DNA from: Bacteroidales bacterium
GTDB lineage: Bacteria > Bacteroidota > Bacteroidia > Bacteroidales > UBA3824
Direction: 5' to 3'
NCBI GenBank assembly: GCA_016293845.1
Contig: JAEDDH010000033.1
Span: 1-26,417 of the forward strand
DNA length: 26,417 nt
Part shown: positions 6,193 to 13,130 of the stretch, in pieces
Layout of the letters: each line of letters begins with the position of its first letter
Numbering within the stretch: the first letter of the stretch is position 1
Made by a program: the position numbers and the translations under genes
Notes under the pieces: model-generated
Seen by the model: the letters and a program-made list of their open reading frames with translations, nothing else
What the model was told of the DNA's origin: nothing
The model's database searches: none

Positions 6193-6218
6193 CCCCCGAG
6201 GGAGACCTCGGGGGTTTT
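6193..6218 (+). terminator. Strong rho-independent terminator
   Basis: CCCCCGAGG (6193-6201) pairs perfectly with CCTCGGGGG (6206-6214) over a GAGA tetraloop, followed by TTTT. It follows the ssDNA-binding candidate and lies in front of the gene at 6236. No promoter is visible between it and 6236, so the helicase operon may depend on readthrough. Confidence 0.8.
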
Positions 6219-6235
6219 GAAAAAATTTTTGGATT

Positions 6236-6475
6236 ATGGCAAATTACGGAATTTTCACCTCCTACACAGAGGTGGCAAAGATTAGCAAGAATATAACGGA
6301 GTGGATGGCAGTGCACGGTGATAGCATGCACGCTATACAACACATGTTGGACGCACAGAATATATGCGGGGAGCGTGCAGAGAAATACCTCCGATGTGCA
6401 CGGCGTTTGGGGCGCAAACTCAAAAAGATAGGCGGAGACTGGTACGAAAACGACAATAAAATGACCATACGATGA
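6236..6475 (+). CDS. Small hypothetical protein upstream of the primase
   Basis: The 79-residue protein is helical and basic at its C-terminus (RRLGRKLKKIGGDWYENDNKM). Its start follows the terminator by 17 bases and lacks a Shine-Dalgarno sequence. Its stop overlaps the next start as ATGA, which suggests translational coupling to the primase-like gene. Small basic proteins in this position can be replication accessory factors, but no family was recognised. Confidence 0.6.
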   Translation: MANYGIFTSYTEVAKISKNITEWMAVHGDSMHAIQHMLDAQNICGERAEKYLRCARRLGRKLKKIGGDWYENDNKMTIR

Positions 6476-7371
6476 CCACGAAGAACTACAAATGGGAATT
6501 GCGCAAAGGTAGCCGCAAGGAGATTTGCCCCGCTTGCGGCAAACGGCGATTTGTGCCGTATGTGAGCGCGGCTGATGGCAAGACGCTTGCAGGTTCTCAA
6601 TATGGACGGTGCGACCGCGAACAGAGTTGCGGATATTTCTGTTACCCGAGCGGCGACGATTTGCCGACGGTGGTGCACACAAAGACAGACCCGCCAAAGG
6701 TAGAAGTACCGATTAGGATTGCGCCCGATTTAGCGGATAAAATGTTTTTCCCGTTTGAGTTTTTCAAGTTTTTAGAGGGCATCCTAACTCGGCAAAGTGC
6801 GTTTCGTTCTATTTTTAACTATGGCGTGCGAGAGTATAAAGGGCGCGTGTGTTTTTTTCAGCGAGACACGCAAAACGAAGTGCACGCCGTCAAGATGATA
6901 AAGTACATGAGCAACGGACACCGAGACAAAACAGCCACGCCGCCGGTGATGTGGTTACACAAATGCAAAGGAGTTGAAAAGTATATCACGGGCGACACGC
7001 TGCAACAATGTTTTTTTGGTGAGCATATACTCAAAGATAGACCCGATGACGCGGTGGCGGTGGTAGAGAGCGAGAAGACGGCACTTTGTTTCTCGGAGAT
7101 TATGCCGCAAGCCGTGTGGATAGCGTGTGGCGGGTCTCAATTACTCAAAAACGAGCGTATACACGAAGTTTTGCGCGGGCGCAAAGTGCTTTTAGTCCCC
7201 GACAATGGGCAATACTATAACTGGCAGCGTACAGCAGAGAAATACGGATACGGAATTTCGGATGTGATGGAGAAAGCCGCGCCGTTTGAGGGGGCAGATA
7301 TTTTGGATATTATAACAGAAAACAACAAAACACATGAAGATAACGGATTACAACTCGAAAAACAGCAATAG
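6472..7371 (+). CDS. Zinc-finger/Toprim primase-like protein
   Basis: The 299-residue protein opens with a zinc-finger-like cluster (Cys19, Cys22, Cys46, Cys52) of the type CPAC...CDREQSCGY, found in phage and mobile-element primases. The middle has a Toprim-like domain: VAVVESEKTA with Glu199 and LVPDNG with Asp244. This is the arrangement seen in Bacteroidota DUF6371-type proteins. It most likely synthesises or helps synthesise primers for the adjacent helicase. The second Toprim acidic motif is DNG rather than DxD, so activity is uncertain. Its end overlaps the helicase start by 38 bases. Confidence 0.8.
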   Translation: MTTKNYKWELRKGSRKEICPACGKRRFVPYVSAADGKTLAGSQYGRCDREQSCGYFCYPSGDDLPTVVHTKTDPPKVEVPIRIAPDLADKMFFPFEFFKFLEGILTRQSAFRSIFNYGVREYKGRVCFFQRDTQNEVHAVKMIKYMSNGHRDKTATPPVMWLHKCKGVEKYITGDTLQQCFFGEHILKDRPDDAVAVVESEKTALCFSEIMPQAVWIACGGSQLLKNERIHEVLRGRKVLLVPDNGQYYNWQRTAEKYGYGISDVMEKAAPFEGADILDIITENNKTHEDNGLQLEKQQ

Positions 7372-8719
7372 CGACCGCCCGAGCGACCTCGCAGCGGCTT
7401 TTATTGCAGCGAGCGAGCGCGGCGACACGATGGTGGCGTTTTTATCGCAGTTCGATTTTGACAGCCGCGAGGAAATAGAGAGGGCTATTGTGGAACTTTG
7501 CCGCGCTATGTGCGATGACAAATGGTTAGGTTCTAAACAGACGCAAACGTCCATACCGTCTATGAAATGCCTTTTGCGGCGTTTTACGGATATTTTCGGA
7601 AAGCAGTCGCAAATTGACAAATACCCCGCAGCGATTAGCGGGGAGATGTGGCACGGCAATTACGCGCGTATGCGTCGCGAAAAGATGGTGAGCAATATGT
7701 TTGACCGTGCAAAGGATTTAACGCGCTACAAAGCCGCGTATGAGCGTCTGACGGCGTGCTATGGTTTGAGCGAGATAGACGAAAAGAAATTGCACTTTTT
7801 CGTGTGTCAAGTGCGAGCAGGGCGTGATTTCCCCGATAGTCTGCGCAGGATGTTGTATGTGTGGGGCAAGCGCAAAAAAACGGGCAAGACAACGCTGGCA
7901 AAGGCTTTGGTATGCGTGTTGAATGGTTCGGAGGATATGGAGCGTTATGCCTATTTCACTACAACGCTGCAAACAGAAATGCAGATTAAAGGATTTGCCG
8001 TGCCAAAGATAGCAGAGTGCCGATGCGCTATGATGGATGAGTGTTTTTTTAACGACATGAGCAAGGTCTATGCCGATTTCAAGAAACTAATAACGGGGCG
8101 CGATGGTTCGGCGCGGCTACCATACGGGCAAGAGTTCACGTGGCAGGGTTTGCCAAACTATATTGCAACGAGCAACGAGCCGCTGGTCAATTTTATCAAG
8201 GATTGGAATGACCGCCGATATCTCTCAATCAATTTAGAGAGCGAGCCGCAGCAAAAGATGACGGACAGCGAGGTGCTGGAATTGGTGAAAGATTATTGCG
8301 TGAACGCTCCAGATATAGATTTTCACGATTTCGCCGAGGATATTTTCGATGCGTCCGATGAGCGCGGCGAACAGACAGAGCGAGCGGATGAGTTTGCGCT
8401 GGATATGCAGAAAGAAGAGTTTTTAGCGTATATCAATAACGCAAACTATGTGGCGGGCAACAAGTTTGCCGTGGAGAATAAGATTTCTTGCAAGTTCTTT
8501 GTGGATTATTTCGCGCGGCAAATGGGTGCTGAGGCTCAAAAGAGACGAAAGGAGATAACGAAAGCAGCAGAGGACATTTTCGGTGAGCGTTATATGGGGC
8601 GTTTTTGGCTTTTGGATGATTTGCGCAAGCGTGCCGATGATATAAAGCGCGGGCAGTACGAGAGCGAGCACGAAAACGAAGTAGAAAGCAAAGAAGAAAC
8701 TGACAAATTACCTTTTTAG
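7334..8719 (+). CDS. Superfamily 3 replicative helicase (VirE/D5-like)
   Basis: The 461-residue protein has the motifs of an SF3 ATPase: a P-loop GKRKKTGKTT with Gly184-Lys185-Thr186, Walker B AMMDE (Asp235, Glu236), a sensor/motif C IATSNE (Asn281), and an arginine pair (Arg294, Arg295). It resembles the VirE and D5-like helicases that pair with primases in phages and plasmids. The spacing in the P-loop is one residue longer than the usual GxxxxGK[ST]. The protein ends in a very acidic tail finishing DKLPF, which looks like an SSB C-terminal tip. It probably unwinds the phage origin, perhaps at the iteron array downstream. Confidence 0.85.
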   Translation: MKITDYNSKNSNSDRPSDLAAAFIAASERGDTMVAFLSQFDFDSREEIERAIVELCRAMCDDKWLGSKQTQTSIPSMKCLLRRFTDIFGKQSQIDKYPAAISGEMWHGNYARMRREKMVSNMFDRAKDLTRYKAAYERLTACYGLSEIDEKKLHFFVCQVRAGRDFPDSLRRMLYVWGKRKKTGKTTLAKALVCVLNGSEDMERYAYFTTTLQTEMQIKGFAVPKIAECRCAMMDECFFNDMSKVYADFKKLITGRDGSARLPYGQEFTWQGLPNYIATSNEPLVNFIKDWNDRRYLSINLESEPQQKMTDSEVLELVKDYCVNAPDIDFHDFAEDIFDASDERGEQTERADEFALDMQKEEFLAYINNANYVAGNKFAVENKISCKFFVDYFARQMGAEAQKRRKEITKAAEDIFGERYMGRFWLLDDLRKRADDIKRGQYESEHENEVESKEETDKLPF

Positions 8720-8721
8720 TC

Positions 8722-10038
8722 ATGACCTTACACGAATACCAAATACGATGCGCGGATTTTATTGCAGCGCACAAGAATTGCATTTTGTCCGTTGATATGG
8801 GATTAGGGAAGACGGCGGCTGTGTTGGAATTTATCCGCCGCGCCGCCCCCGCGTCCGTCATTATTGTTGCACCAAAGCGCGTGGCTGAAAATAATTGGCA
8901 TACAGAGGCGCAAAAATGGGGACTTGTACAAATATACCAAAAAATGATTGTATGCGCTGGAACTCCAAAAAAACGGGCTCTCGCGCTGAAAGACGATACG
9001 CACCCGTACAAGATTATTTCACGCGATAACATAAAAGAATGTGAGGGGATTACTTTTGACTTGCTGGTGATTGACGAACTAACGAGTTTTAAGAGCATAG
9101 ACGCAGCGCGTACCAAGTCGGTGATGAAGATACGCGCGGCGCGAAAAGTAGGGCTTACGGGCACTTTTTTGGCTAATGGCGCGATAGACATATACGGGCA
9201 AGCCTCCGCTGTTGGTTTGAGTTTCAATAACTACAACTTTTTCGCGTGGCGTGCAACCTATTTCAAGGACGCGCTGGCAGGTAGCGGGCTTGCGTTTCAC
9301 AAATGGAAACTCGCTGTGCCTTTGGAGTGCGTTTTGCAGCCGATACAAAAGGACATTTTCACACTCACCGCCGCCGATTACCTACACATACCCGCCGTGT
9401 CCTATGAGACGCGCAAAGTGGAACTGACAGCAAGCGAGCGAGAGCAGTACATGACCGCAGACGCTTTCTTGCAACTCAAGATAGGCGATGACATACTATC
9501 AATGGATGAACGCGCCAAATTCGCCAAATTGCAAACGCTGTGCAACGGTTTTGTTTATACAGAGGATGGCGGAGCGATACGCTCCGACTATTGCACCAAG
9601 TTGCAAGCCGTGGCGGATTTCGTTTTGGACTGCAAGGAGGCAGGCGAGCCAGTATTGCTTTTCTATGCATACCGTGAGGAGGCTTTATGGTTGCATGAAC
9701 TTTTGACTGCGCGAGGCGTCAAGTGCGAGAGCGTGCAGCGTGCAGGCTTTCTTGAACGATGGAACGCAGGACAAACAGAGTGCCTTTTCGCGCACCCTGC
9801 AAGCGCGGGGCACGGACTGAACATGCAAGCGGGCGGGCGTATCATAGTGTGGTCGTCTGTTACGTGGAATTACGAACTATGGGCGCAAGGAAACGCACGG
9901 CTGGCACGTCAAGGGCAGACGCGGCAAGTGCGCGTGGTGTCGTTTGTGGCTGGAGGCACATGTGAGGAGCGGATAGTCGCCGCGCTGGCAAAGAAAGATA
10001 AAGAACAAAATCAATTTCTAAAACTAACAAAACAATGA
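8722..10038 (+). CDS. SNF2-family DNA helicase/translocase
   Basis: The 438-residue protein shows the helicase motifs in order: Walker A DMGLGKT (Lys30), motif II LVIDELTSF (Asp118-Glu119) with DEL instead of DEAH, motif III LTGTFLANG, motif V PASAGHGLNMQ and motif VI QGNARLARQGQ. This is the short single-polypeptide SNF2-like helicase common in phages. Such proteins remodel or translocate on double-stranded DNA and may help replication or recombination. Its start follows the SF3 stop by two bases and its end overlaps the HTH gene (ATGA). It is clearly of the same operon. Confidence 0.9.
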   Translation: MTLHEYQIRCADFIAAHKNCILSVDMGLGKTAAVLEFIRRAAPASVIIVAPKRVAENNWHTEAQKWGLVQIYQKMIVCAGTPKKRALALKDDTHPYKIISRDNIKECEGITFDLLVIDELTSFKSIDAARTKSVMKIRAARKVGLTGTFLANGAIDIYGQASAVGLSFNNYNFFAWRATYFKDALAGSGLAFHKWKLAVPLECVLQPIQKDIFTLTAADYLHIPAVSYETRKVELTASEREQYMTADAFLQLKIGDDILSMDERAKFAKLQTLCNGFVYTEDGGAIRSDYCTKLQAVADFVLDCKEAGEPVLLFYAYREEALWLHELLTARGVKCESVQRAGFLERWNAGQTECLFAHPASAGHGLNMQAGGRIIVWSSVTWNYELWAQGNARLARQGQTRQVRVVSFVAGGTCEERIVAALAKKDKEQNQFLKLTKQ

Positions 10039-10493
10039 AATACTATTACACAATCAAGCAACTTGCGGAAATGTTAGGTGTTCCGCAAAGGACTTTTCAG
10101 CGCACAATCATGATGCGTAACAAGTGGAGCGCGTTTTTAGAGCGCAAAGGGTACAACGGCAAAAGCAAAGAGTATTTCTTGCGGCTTTTTGATATTAACA
10201 GAGAGCGCGTGAAGCAAATGAAAGAGCGTGCCGCCAAAATCAAGTCAAGCAAGCGAGACGGAAAGTATGGTGGTTTCTCCAAAGAGAGTGCCAACGCGAT
10301 TGCACGGAGACAAAAAGAGGAAGAACTGCTCAAAATAGAAGAACGGATAGAGCAACTCGAAGCCAAAATGGCTGCTGTTATCTTTGACAGAGAGATAAAC
10401 AGCCAACTCCAAGCGTTATATATCAAAAGACGCTGTGTCCGTGAGTGGTTAGGTATCAATGATGACGGAATAATAGAGCAGTGCTATCTATGA
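10035..10493 (+). CDS. HTH protein, candidate origin-binding factor
   Basis: The 152-residue protein begins MKYYYTIKQLAEMLGVPQRTF, which reads as a MerR/excisionase-like helix-turn-helix (about residues 6-27). A basic stretch (KERAAKIKSSKRDGK) and a Glu/Lys-rich coiled-coil-like helix (about 90-120) follow. The start overlaps the helicase stop (ATGA), and only the nuclease gene separates it from the iteron array. A DNA-binding protein beside tandem repeats is a natural candidate for iteron recognition. A simple transcriptional regulator is the alternative. The link is inference. Confidence 0.65.
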   Translation: MKYYYTIKQLAEMLGVPQRTFQRTIMMRNKWSAFLERKGYNGKSKEYFLRLFDINRERVKQMKERAAKIKSSKRDGKYGGFSKESANAIARRQKEEELLKIEERIEQLEAKMAAVIFDREINSQLQALYIKRRCVREWLGINDDGIIEQCYL

Positions 10494-10762
10494 CACACAA
10501 AGAATACGAACTCGAAAAGCGGTGTAAAGACTATGCACGCCGCCAAGGGTGGGTGATATGGAAGAACGTGCCAGACGGCTGCAAAGGAGTACCCGACACG
10601 TCCCTTTTGTCCCCCGATGGGCGTTTTATCATGGTAGAGTTTAAGAGGGACGCACACGCAAAAATAAGACACGAGCAAGTCTTTTGGCAAAACAAGTTCC
10701 CCGACAAAATATATTTCATATCAAGTTACGATGATTTCACCGCGCTCATATCAAGTAAGTAA
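10490..10762 (+). CDS. VRR-NUC domain nuclease
   Basis: The 90-residue protein fits the small stand-alone VRR-NUC family (PD-(D/E)XK nucleases). It has a YELEKRCKDYARRQGW helix, a PDG then GVPD motif (Asp36) and FIMVEFK with Glu50-x-Lys52. These enzymes cut branched or structured DNA and can act in replication and resolution of recombination intermediates. I start it at the ATG at 10490, which overlaps the upstream stop as ATGA. It ends right at the left edge of the iteron region. Confidence 0.85.
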   Translation: MTHKEYELEKRCKDYARRQGWVIWKNVPDGCKGVPDTSLLSPDGRFIMVEFKRDAHAKIRHEQVFWQNKFPDKIYFISSYDDFTALISSK

Positions 10763-10768
10763 TGCCCG

Positions 10769-11156
10769 ACTTGCAAAACAGACTTGCAAAAATTTAACGA
10801 CTTGCAAAAACTTGCAAAACTTGCAACAACTTTTGCAAGTCGTTAATTTATTGAATATCAATATAATAAAGCCAAAACTTGCAAAACTTGCAAAACTTGC
10901 AAGTCCAAAAAAGAGTTTATCATGTGTGCGTGCGTACACACACGTATATACACGCGAGAAAATTACTATTTTTTTTGCAAGTTTTGCAAGTTTTACTTAT
11001 AACTAATTGATTATCAAATAATTAACTACTTGCAAATATATTTTTTACTTTTGCAAGTTTTATTTCTTATAATTTTATAATATATTGATTTTCAGTTAGT
11101 TAATCGACTTGCAAAAATTTTACCATTGATTTGCAAGTTTTGCAAGTTTTGCAAGT
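10769..11156. repeat. Iteron array of ACTTGCAA / TTGCAAGT
   Basis: Forward copies begin at 10769, 10782, 10800, 10810, 10819, 10877, 10886, 10895, 11028 and 11107. Reverse copies begin at 10833, 10975, 10984, 11051, 11131, 11140 and 11149, with one overlapping palindrome at 10895-10904 (ACTTGCAAGT). Several are in 9-bp tandem steps. The 10877-10902 block is an exact inverted copy of 11131-11156. TTAACGACTTGCAAAA (10794-10809) is an exact inverted repeat of 10831-10846. Forward copies dominate the left side and reverse copies the right. Such arrays bind replication initiators in plasmids and phages. Confidence 0.75.
10921..10956. other. 36-bp alternating pyrimidine-purine tract (Z-DNA-prone)
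   Basis: Bases 10921-10956 alternate pyrimidine and purine without a break, using CA/TG, CG and TA steps (for example GTGCGTGCGTACACACACG inside). It is centred between the two halves of the iteron array. Such a tract can flip to left-handed DNA under negative supercoiling and would be easy to unwind. A functional role is inferred. Confidence 0.7.
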
Positions 11157-11303
11157 CGGTTTATTTACCTTTGACGGATGGGATATTTCAAACGTGGCGT
11201 AAGAGACGCTAAAAACATTTCTTGGTACAAATACTTTGGCGCAAGGAATTGAGGGCGGCAGCGGGCAAATTTGGAGGCTTAGGTTCGATTTATTTGCATT
11301 TTA

Positions 11304-11335
11304 TTTGCTGGTATCAAAAAAAAGCAGTACTTTTG
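11304..11335 (+). promoter_or_regulatory. Bacteroidota-type promoter P4 (methyltransferase-terminase)
   Basis: TTTG (11304-11307) is followed after 20 nt by TACTTTTG (11328-11335). The start would be near 11339 and the leader about 53 nt before the ATG at 11392. Confidence 0.75.
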
Positions 11336-11391
11336 CGGCAAACAACCCATTTAGAGGGTTTCTTTATACGCGCGAGAAAAAACAAAAAAAA

Positions 11392-12762
11392 ATGTATATT
11401 ATGGAACAGGAGATTAAATTTGACAGGCGCAATTTCCGCAAACACTCGAAGAGCAACAAAAAGATGATACGAACAAGCCTTGACAGTTGCGGGGCTGGTC
11501 GCAGCATTTTGATTGACAGCGAGGGCGAGATTATAGCGGGCAATGGGGTATATGAGCAGGCAAAAGCACTTGGTATAAAGACTCGAATTGTGGAGACGGA
11601 CGGCACGGAATTGGTTGTCGTTAAGCGTAACGACTTGCGGACTGATGACGAAAAGCGCAAAATGCTGGCGGCGGCGGATAATGCCACGAGCGACAAGGTA
11701 GAATGGAATATAGAAGAGCTTCGTGCCAATCTTAATAGCCTTCAGATTGAAAGTTTGCAAATAAAACTACCCGATGTTGATTTGGGCTGCAAAAAGGATA
11801 ACAGCAAAAAGGATGACTTCTATGATAAATGTATGGACGAGGCTATGCGTAACGCAATGCGTGATATAATGGAGTGTTACGATAAGATTGGCGGTTGGCA
11901 ATTCGTGCGAAAGGGCACGGCGGAGGTTGATTTTGTCAATTTTGTAAACGGAGTAAAAGATTATGCAAGGAGCAATGCTATTGCGTTTCACCCACAAATG
12001 GAGACGACAGCAAACTGCGGGCACAAAAGTATAATCGAAGAGTATCGCAGTTGTGTCGAGACGGGAAAGGTAAATGGCGAGCGTTTTTTGTTAGATGATG
12101 GTAAAAAATCATGGACTTCTTTGTATAATAGCAGCCAACCTTGCAGAGGTAGGAAAAGAGTGCTTGATTTTCCTGCAAGCCTTGCAAGGGATTTGATAAA
12201 TGAGTTTTGTCCTGATGGTGGATATGTGCTTGACCCTTGCGCTGGATGGGGCGGGAGACTTGTCGGATTTTTGGCAAGTGTTGCTGGTAGTTATACAGCA
12301 ACAGACCCAGCGCAAAAGCAGATAGATGGCAACACGGAAATGTACGAGCGTTTCCGTAAATATCTGCGAGAGGAAAAGCAGGTAACGCTTTTGTGTATGC
12401 CTTTTGAGAATTACGATATACAGGAGTGCGCTTTTGACTTTGCGCTAACAAGCCCTCCGTATTTTGATGTGGAGCGATACGAGGGCGGCGAACAAAGCCA
12501 CGAGAAATTCAATAATTACAATTTATGGCGCGATGGCTTTTATAGGCAATTGATTACTAATGCGCACAAAGGATTGCGACATGGCGGCGTTTTCTGCTTG
12601 CAGGTCGGTTCGCAAAAATATCCGCTTTTGGAAGACGGCAAGCGTATAGCGGCGGATGTTGGCTTTATTGTTGAGGATGTTCGCGGATCTGGAATGGATA
12701 ATAACAACGGCGTTTCAGATTACGAAAATAAAGAATGTATTTTGATATTGCGTAAGGTATGA
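11392..12762 (+). CDS. ParB-domain/DNA methyltransferase fusion
   Basis: The 456-residue protein has two parts. Residues about 10-115 form a ParB/Srx-like domain (RNFRKHSKSN, GRSILIDSEGEIIAGNG at 36-52, then an LVVVKRNDL strand). Residues about 260-456 form an adenine- or N4-cytosine-type DNA methyltransferase with VLDPCAGWGG (Asp281) for AdoMet binding and TSPPY (353-357) as catalytic motif. No ParB HTH domain is present. Such fusions in phages modify the phage genome and may protect it from host restriction. I choose ATG 11392 after an A-rich run and P4, not the earlier in-frame start at 11236, which would span the promoter; 11401 is a close alternative. No cognate restriction enzyme lies nearby. 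Confidence 0.85.
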   Translation: MYIMEQEIKFDRRNFRKHSKSNKKMIRTSLDSCGAGRSILIDSEGEIIAGNGVYEQAKALGIKTRIVETDGTELVVVKRNDLRTDDEKRKMLAAADNATSDKVEWNIEELRANLNSLQIESLQIKLPDVDLGCKKDNSKKDDFYDKCMDEAMRNAMRDIMECYDKIGGWQFVRKGTAEVDFVNFVNGVKDYARSNAIAFHPQMETTANCGHKSIIEEYRSCVETGKVNGERFLLDDGKKSWTSLYNSSQPCRGRKRVLDFPASLARDLINEFCPDGGYVLDPCAGWGGRLVGFLASVAGSYTATDPAQKQIDGNTEMYERFRKYLREEKQVTLLCMPFENYDIQECAFDFALTSPPYFDVERYEGGEQSHEKFNNYNLWRDGFYRQLITNAHKGLRHGGVFCLQVGSQKYPLLEDGKRIAADVGFIVEDVRGSGMDNNNGVSDYENKECILILRKV

Positions 12763-13130
12763 AAAAAAATCTAAACTACAAAAGCGAAGAAAGTCGCGAA
12801 CGTGAGAAAGCGCATTGGTTTGGGCAACCTAACGGCAACAAGCCTATGCCGTCTTCTACTGCTCGTTCTATGCGTGATTTTTATAGGTGGGTAGAGAGTG
12901 AAGCGACGCAGGAAGAGTTGGAGGATTATGTTTCAAACAAAAAAAATCCTTTTGCAAGGCGTAAGTTTATACAAGCAATAACAGGATCTGTTACTGTGCA
13001 GGATTTCTTCGACTTGACAAACCAAACTCACGGTAAACCAAAAGAGCAGGTGGAGATTACAACGGACGCGGAGACGGCGGCGGCGATAAAAGCAGAGTGG
13101 GAAGCAATGTATGGTACGTCTAAAGATTGA
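12759..13130 (+). CDS. Terminase small subunit candidate
   Basis: The 123-residue basic, helical protein begins MKKNLNYKSEESREREKAHWF. It contains NPFARRKFIQAITGS and a TVQDFFDLTNQTHGKPKEQVEI segment, which resembles small-terminase-like proteins of Bacteroidota phages. The start overlaps the methyltransferase stop (ATGA), and its end overlaps the large terminase by 20 bases, the classic small-large terminase pairing. It would recognise the packaging start site and load the large subunit. The family assignment rests mainly on this position and the sequence pattern. Confidence 0.7.
   Translation: MKKNLNYKSEESREREKAHWFGQPNGNKPMPSSTARSMRDFYRWVESEATQEELEDYVSNKKNPFARRKFIQAITGSVTVQDFFDLTNQTHGKPKEQVEITTDAETAAAIKAEWEAMYGTSKD

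Larger units (their letters stand above)
10763..11391. other. Non-coding iteron region, candidate replication origin
   Basis: This 629-base gap holds 17 copies of an 8-bp ACTTGCAA/TTGCAAGT word, a 36-bp alternating pyrimidine-purine tract, several AT-rich stretches and, at the right end, promoter P4. The open frame at 10731-11006 here is an artefact of the repeats (LAKLAKLA). Right of 11157, apart from P4 and a short possible hairpin near 11206, I see nothing. Confidence 0.7.

Noticed and set aside
8433..9227. Long antisense open frame of 264 codons opposite the helicase genes, and similar ones at 15917-16627 and 6089-6697
   Set aside because: Each lies opposite a gene with clear motifs on the + strand, has no promoter or start signal and reads as low-complexity shadow sequence.
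10731..11006. Open frame of 91 codons across the iteron region, with LAKLAKLA repeats
   Set aside because: The repeated peptide is produced by 9-bp DNA repeats in one frame. It starts inside the nuclease gene, has no leader and no coding signature, and the DNA repeats also occur in inverted orientation outside the frame.
10769..11156. CRISPR array
   Set aside because: The repeats are 8-10 bp, partly in direct contact and in both orientations, and there are no uniform spacers or cas genes.
11046..11173. -7-like boxes TACTTTTG (11046) and TACCTTTG (11166) in and after the iterons
   Set aside because: Neither has a TTTG at 19-21 nt upstream; the nearest give spacings of 14 or 23. They are probably by-products of the repeats.
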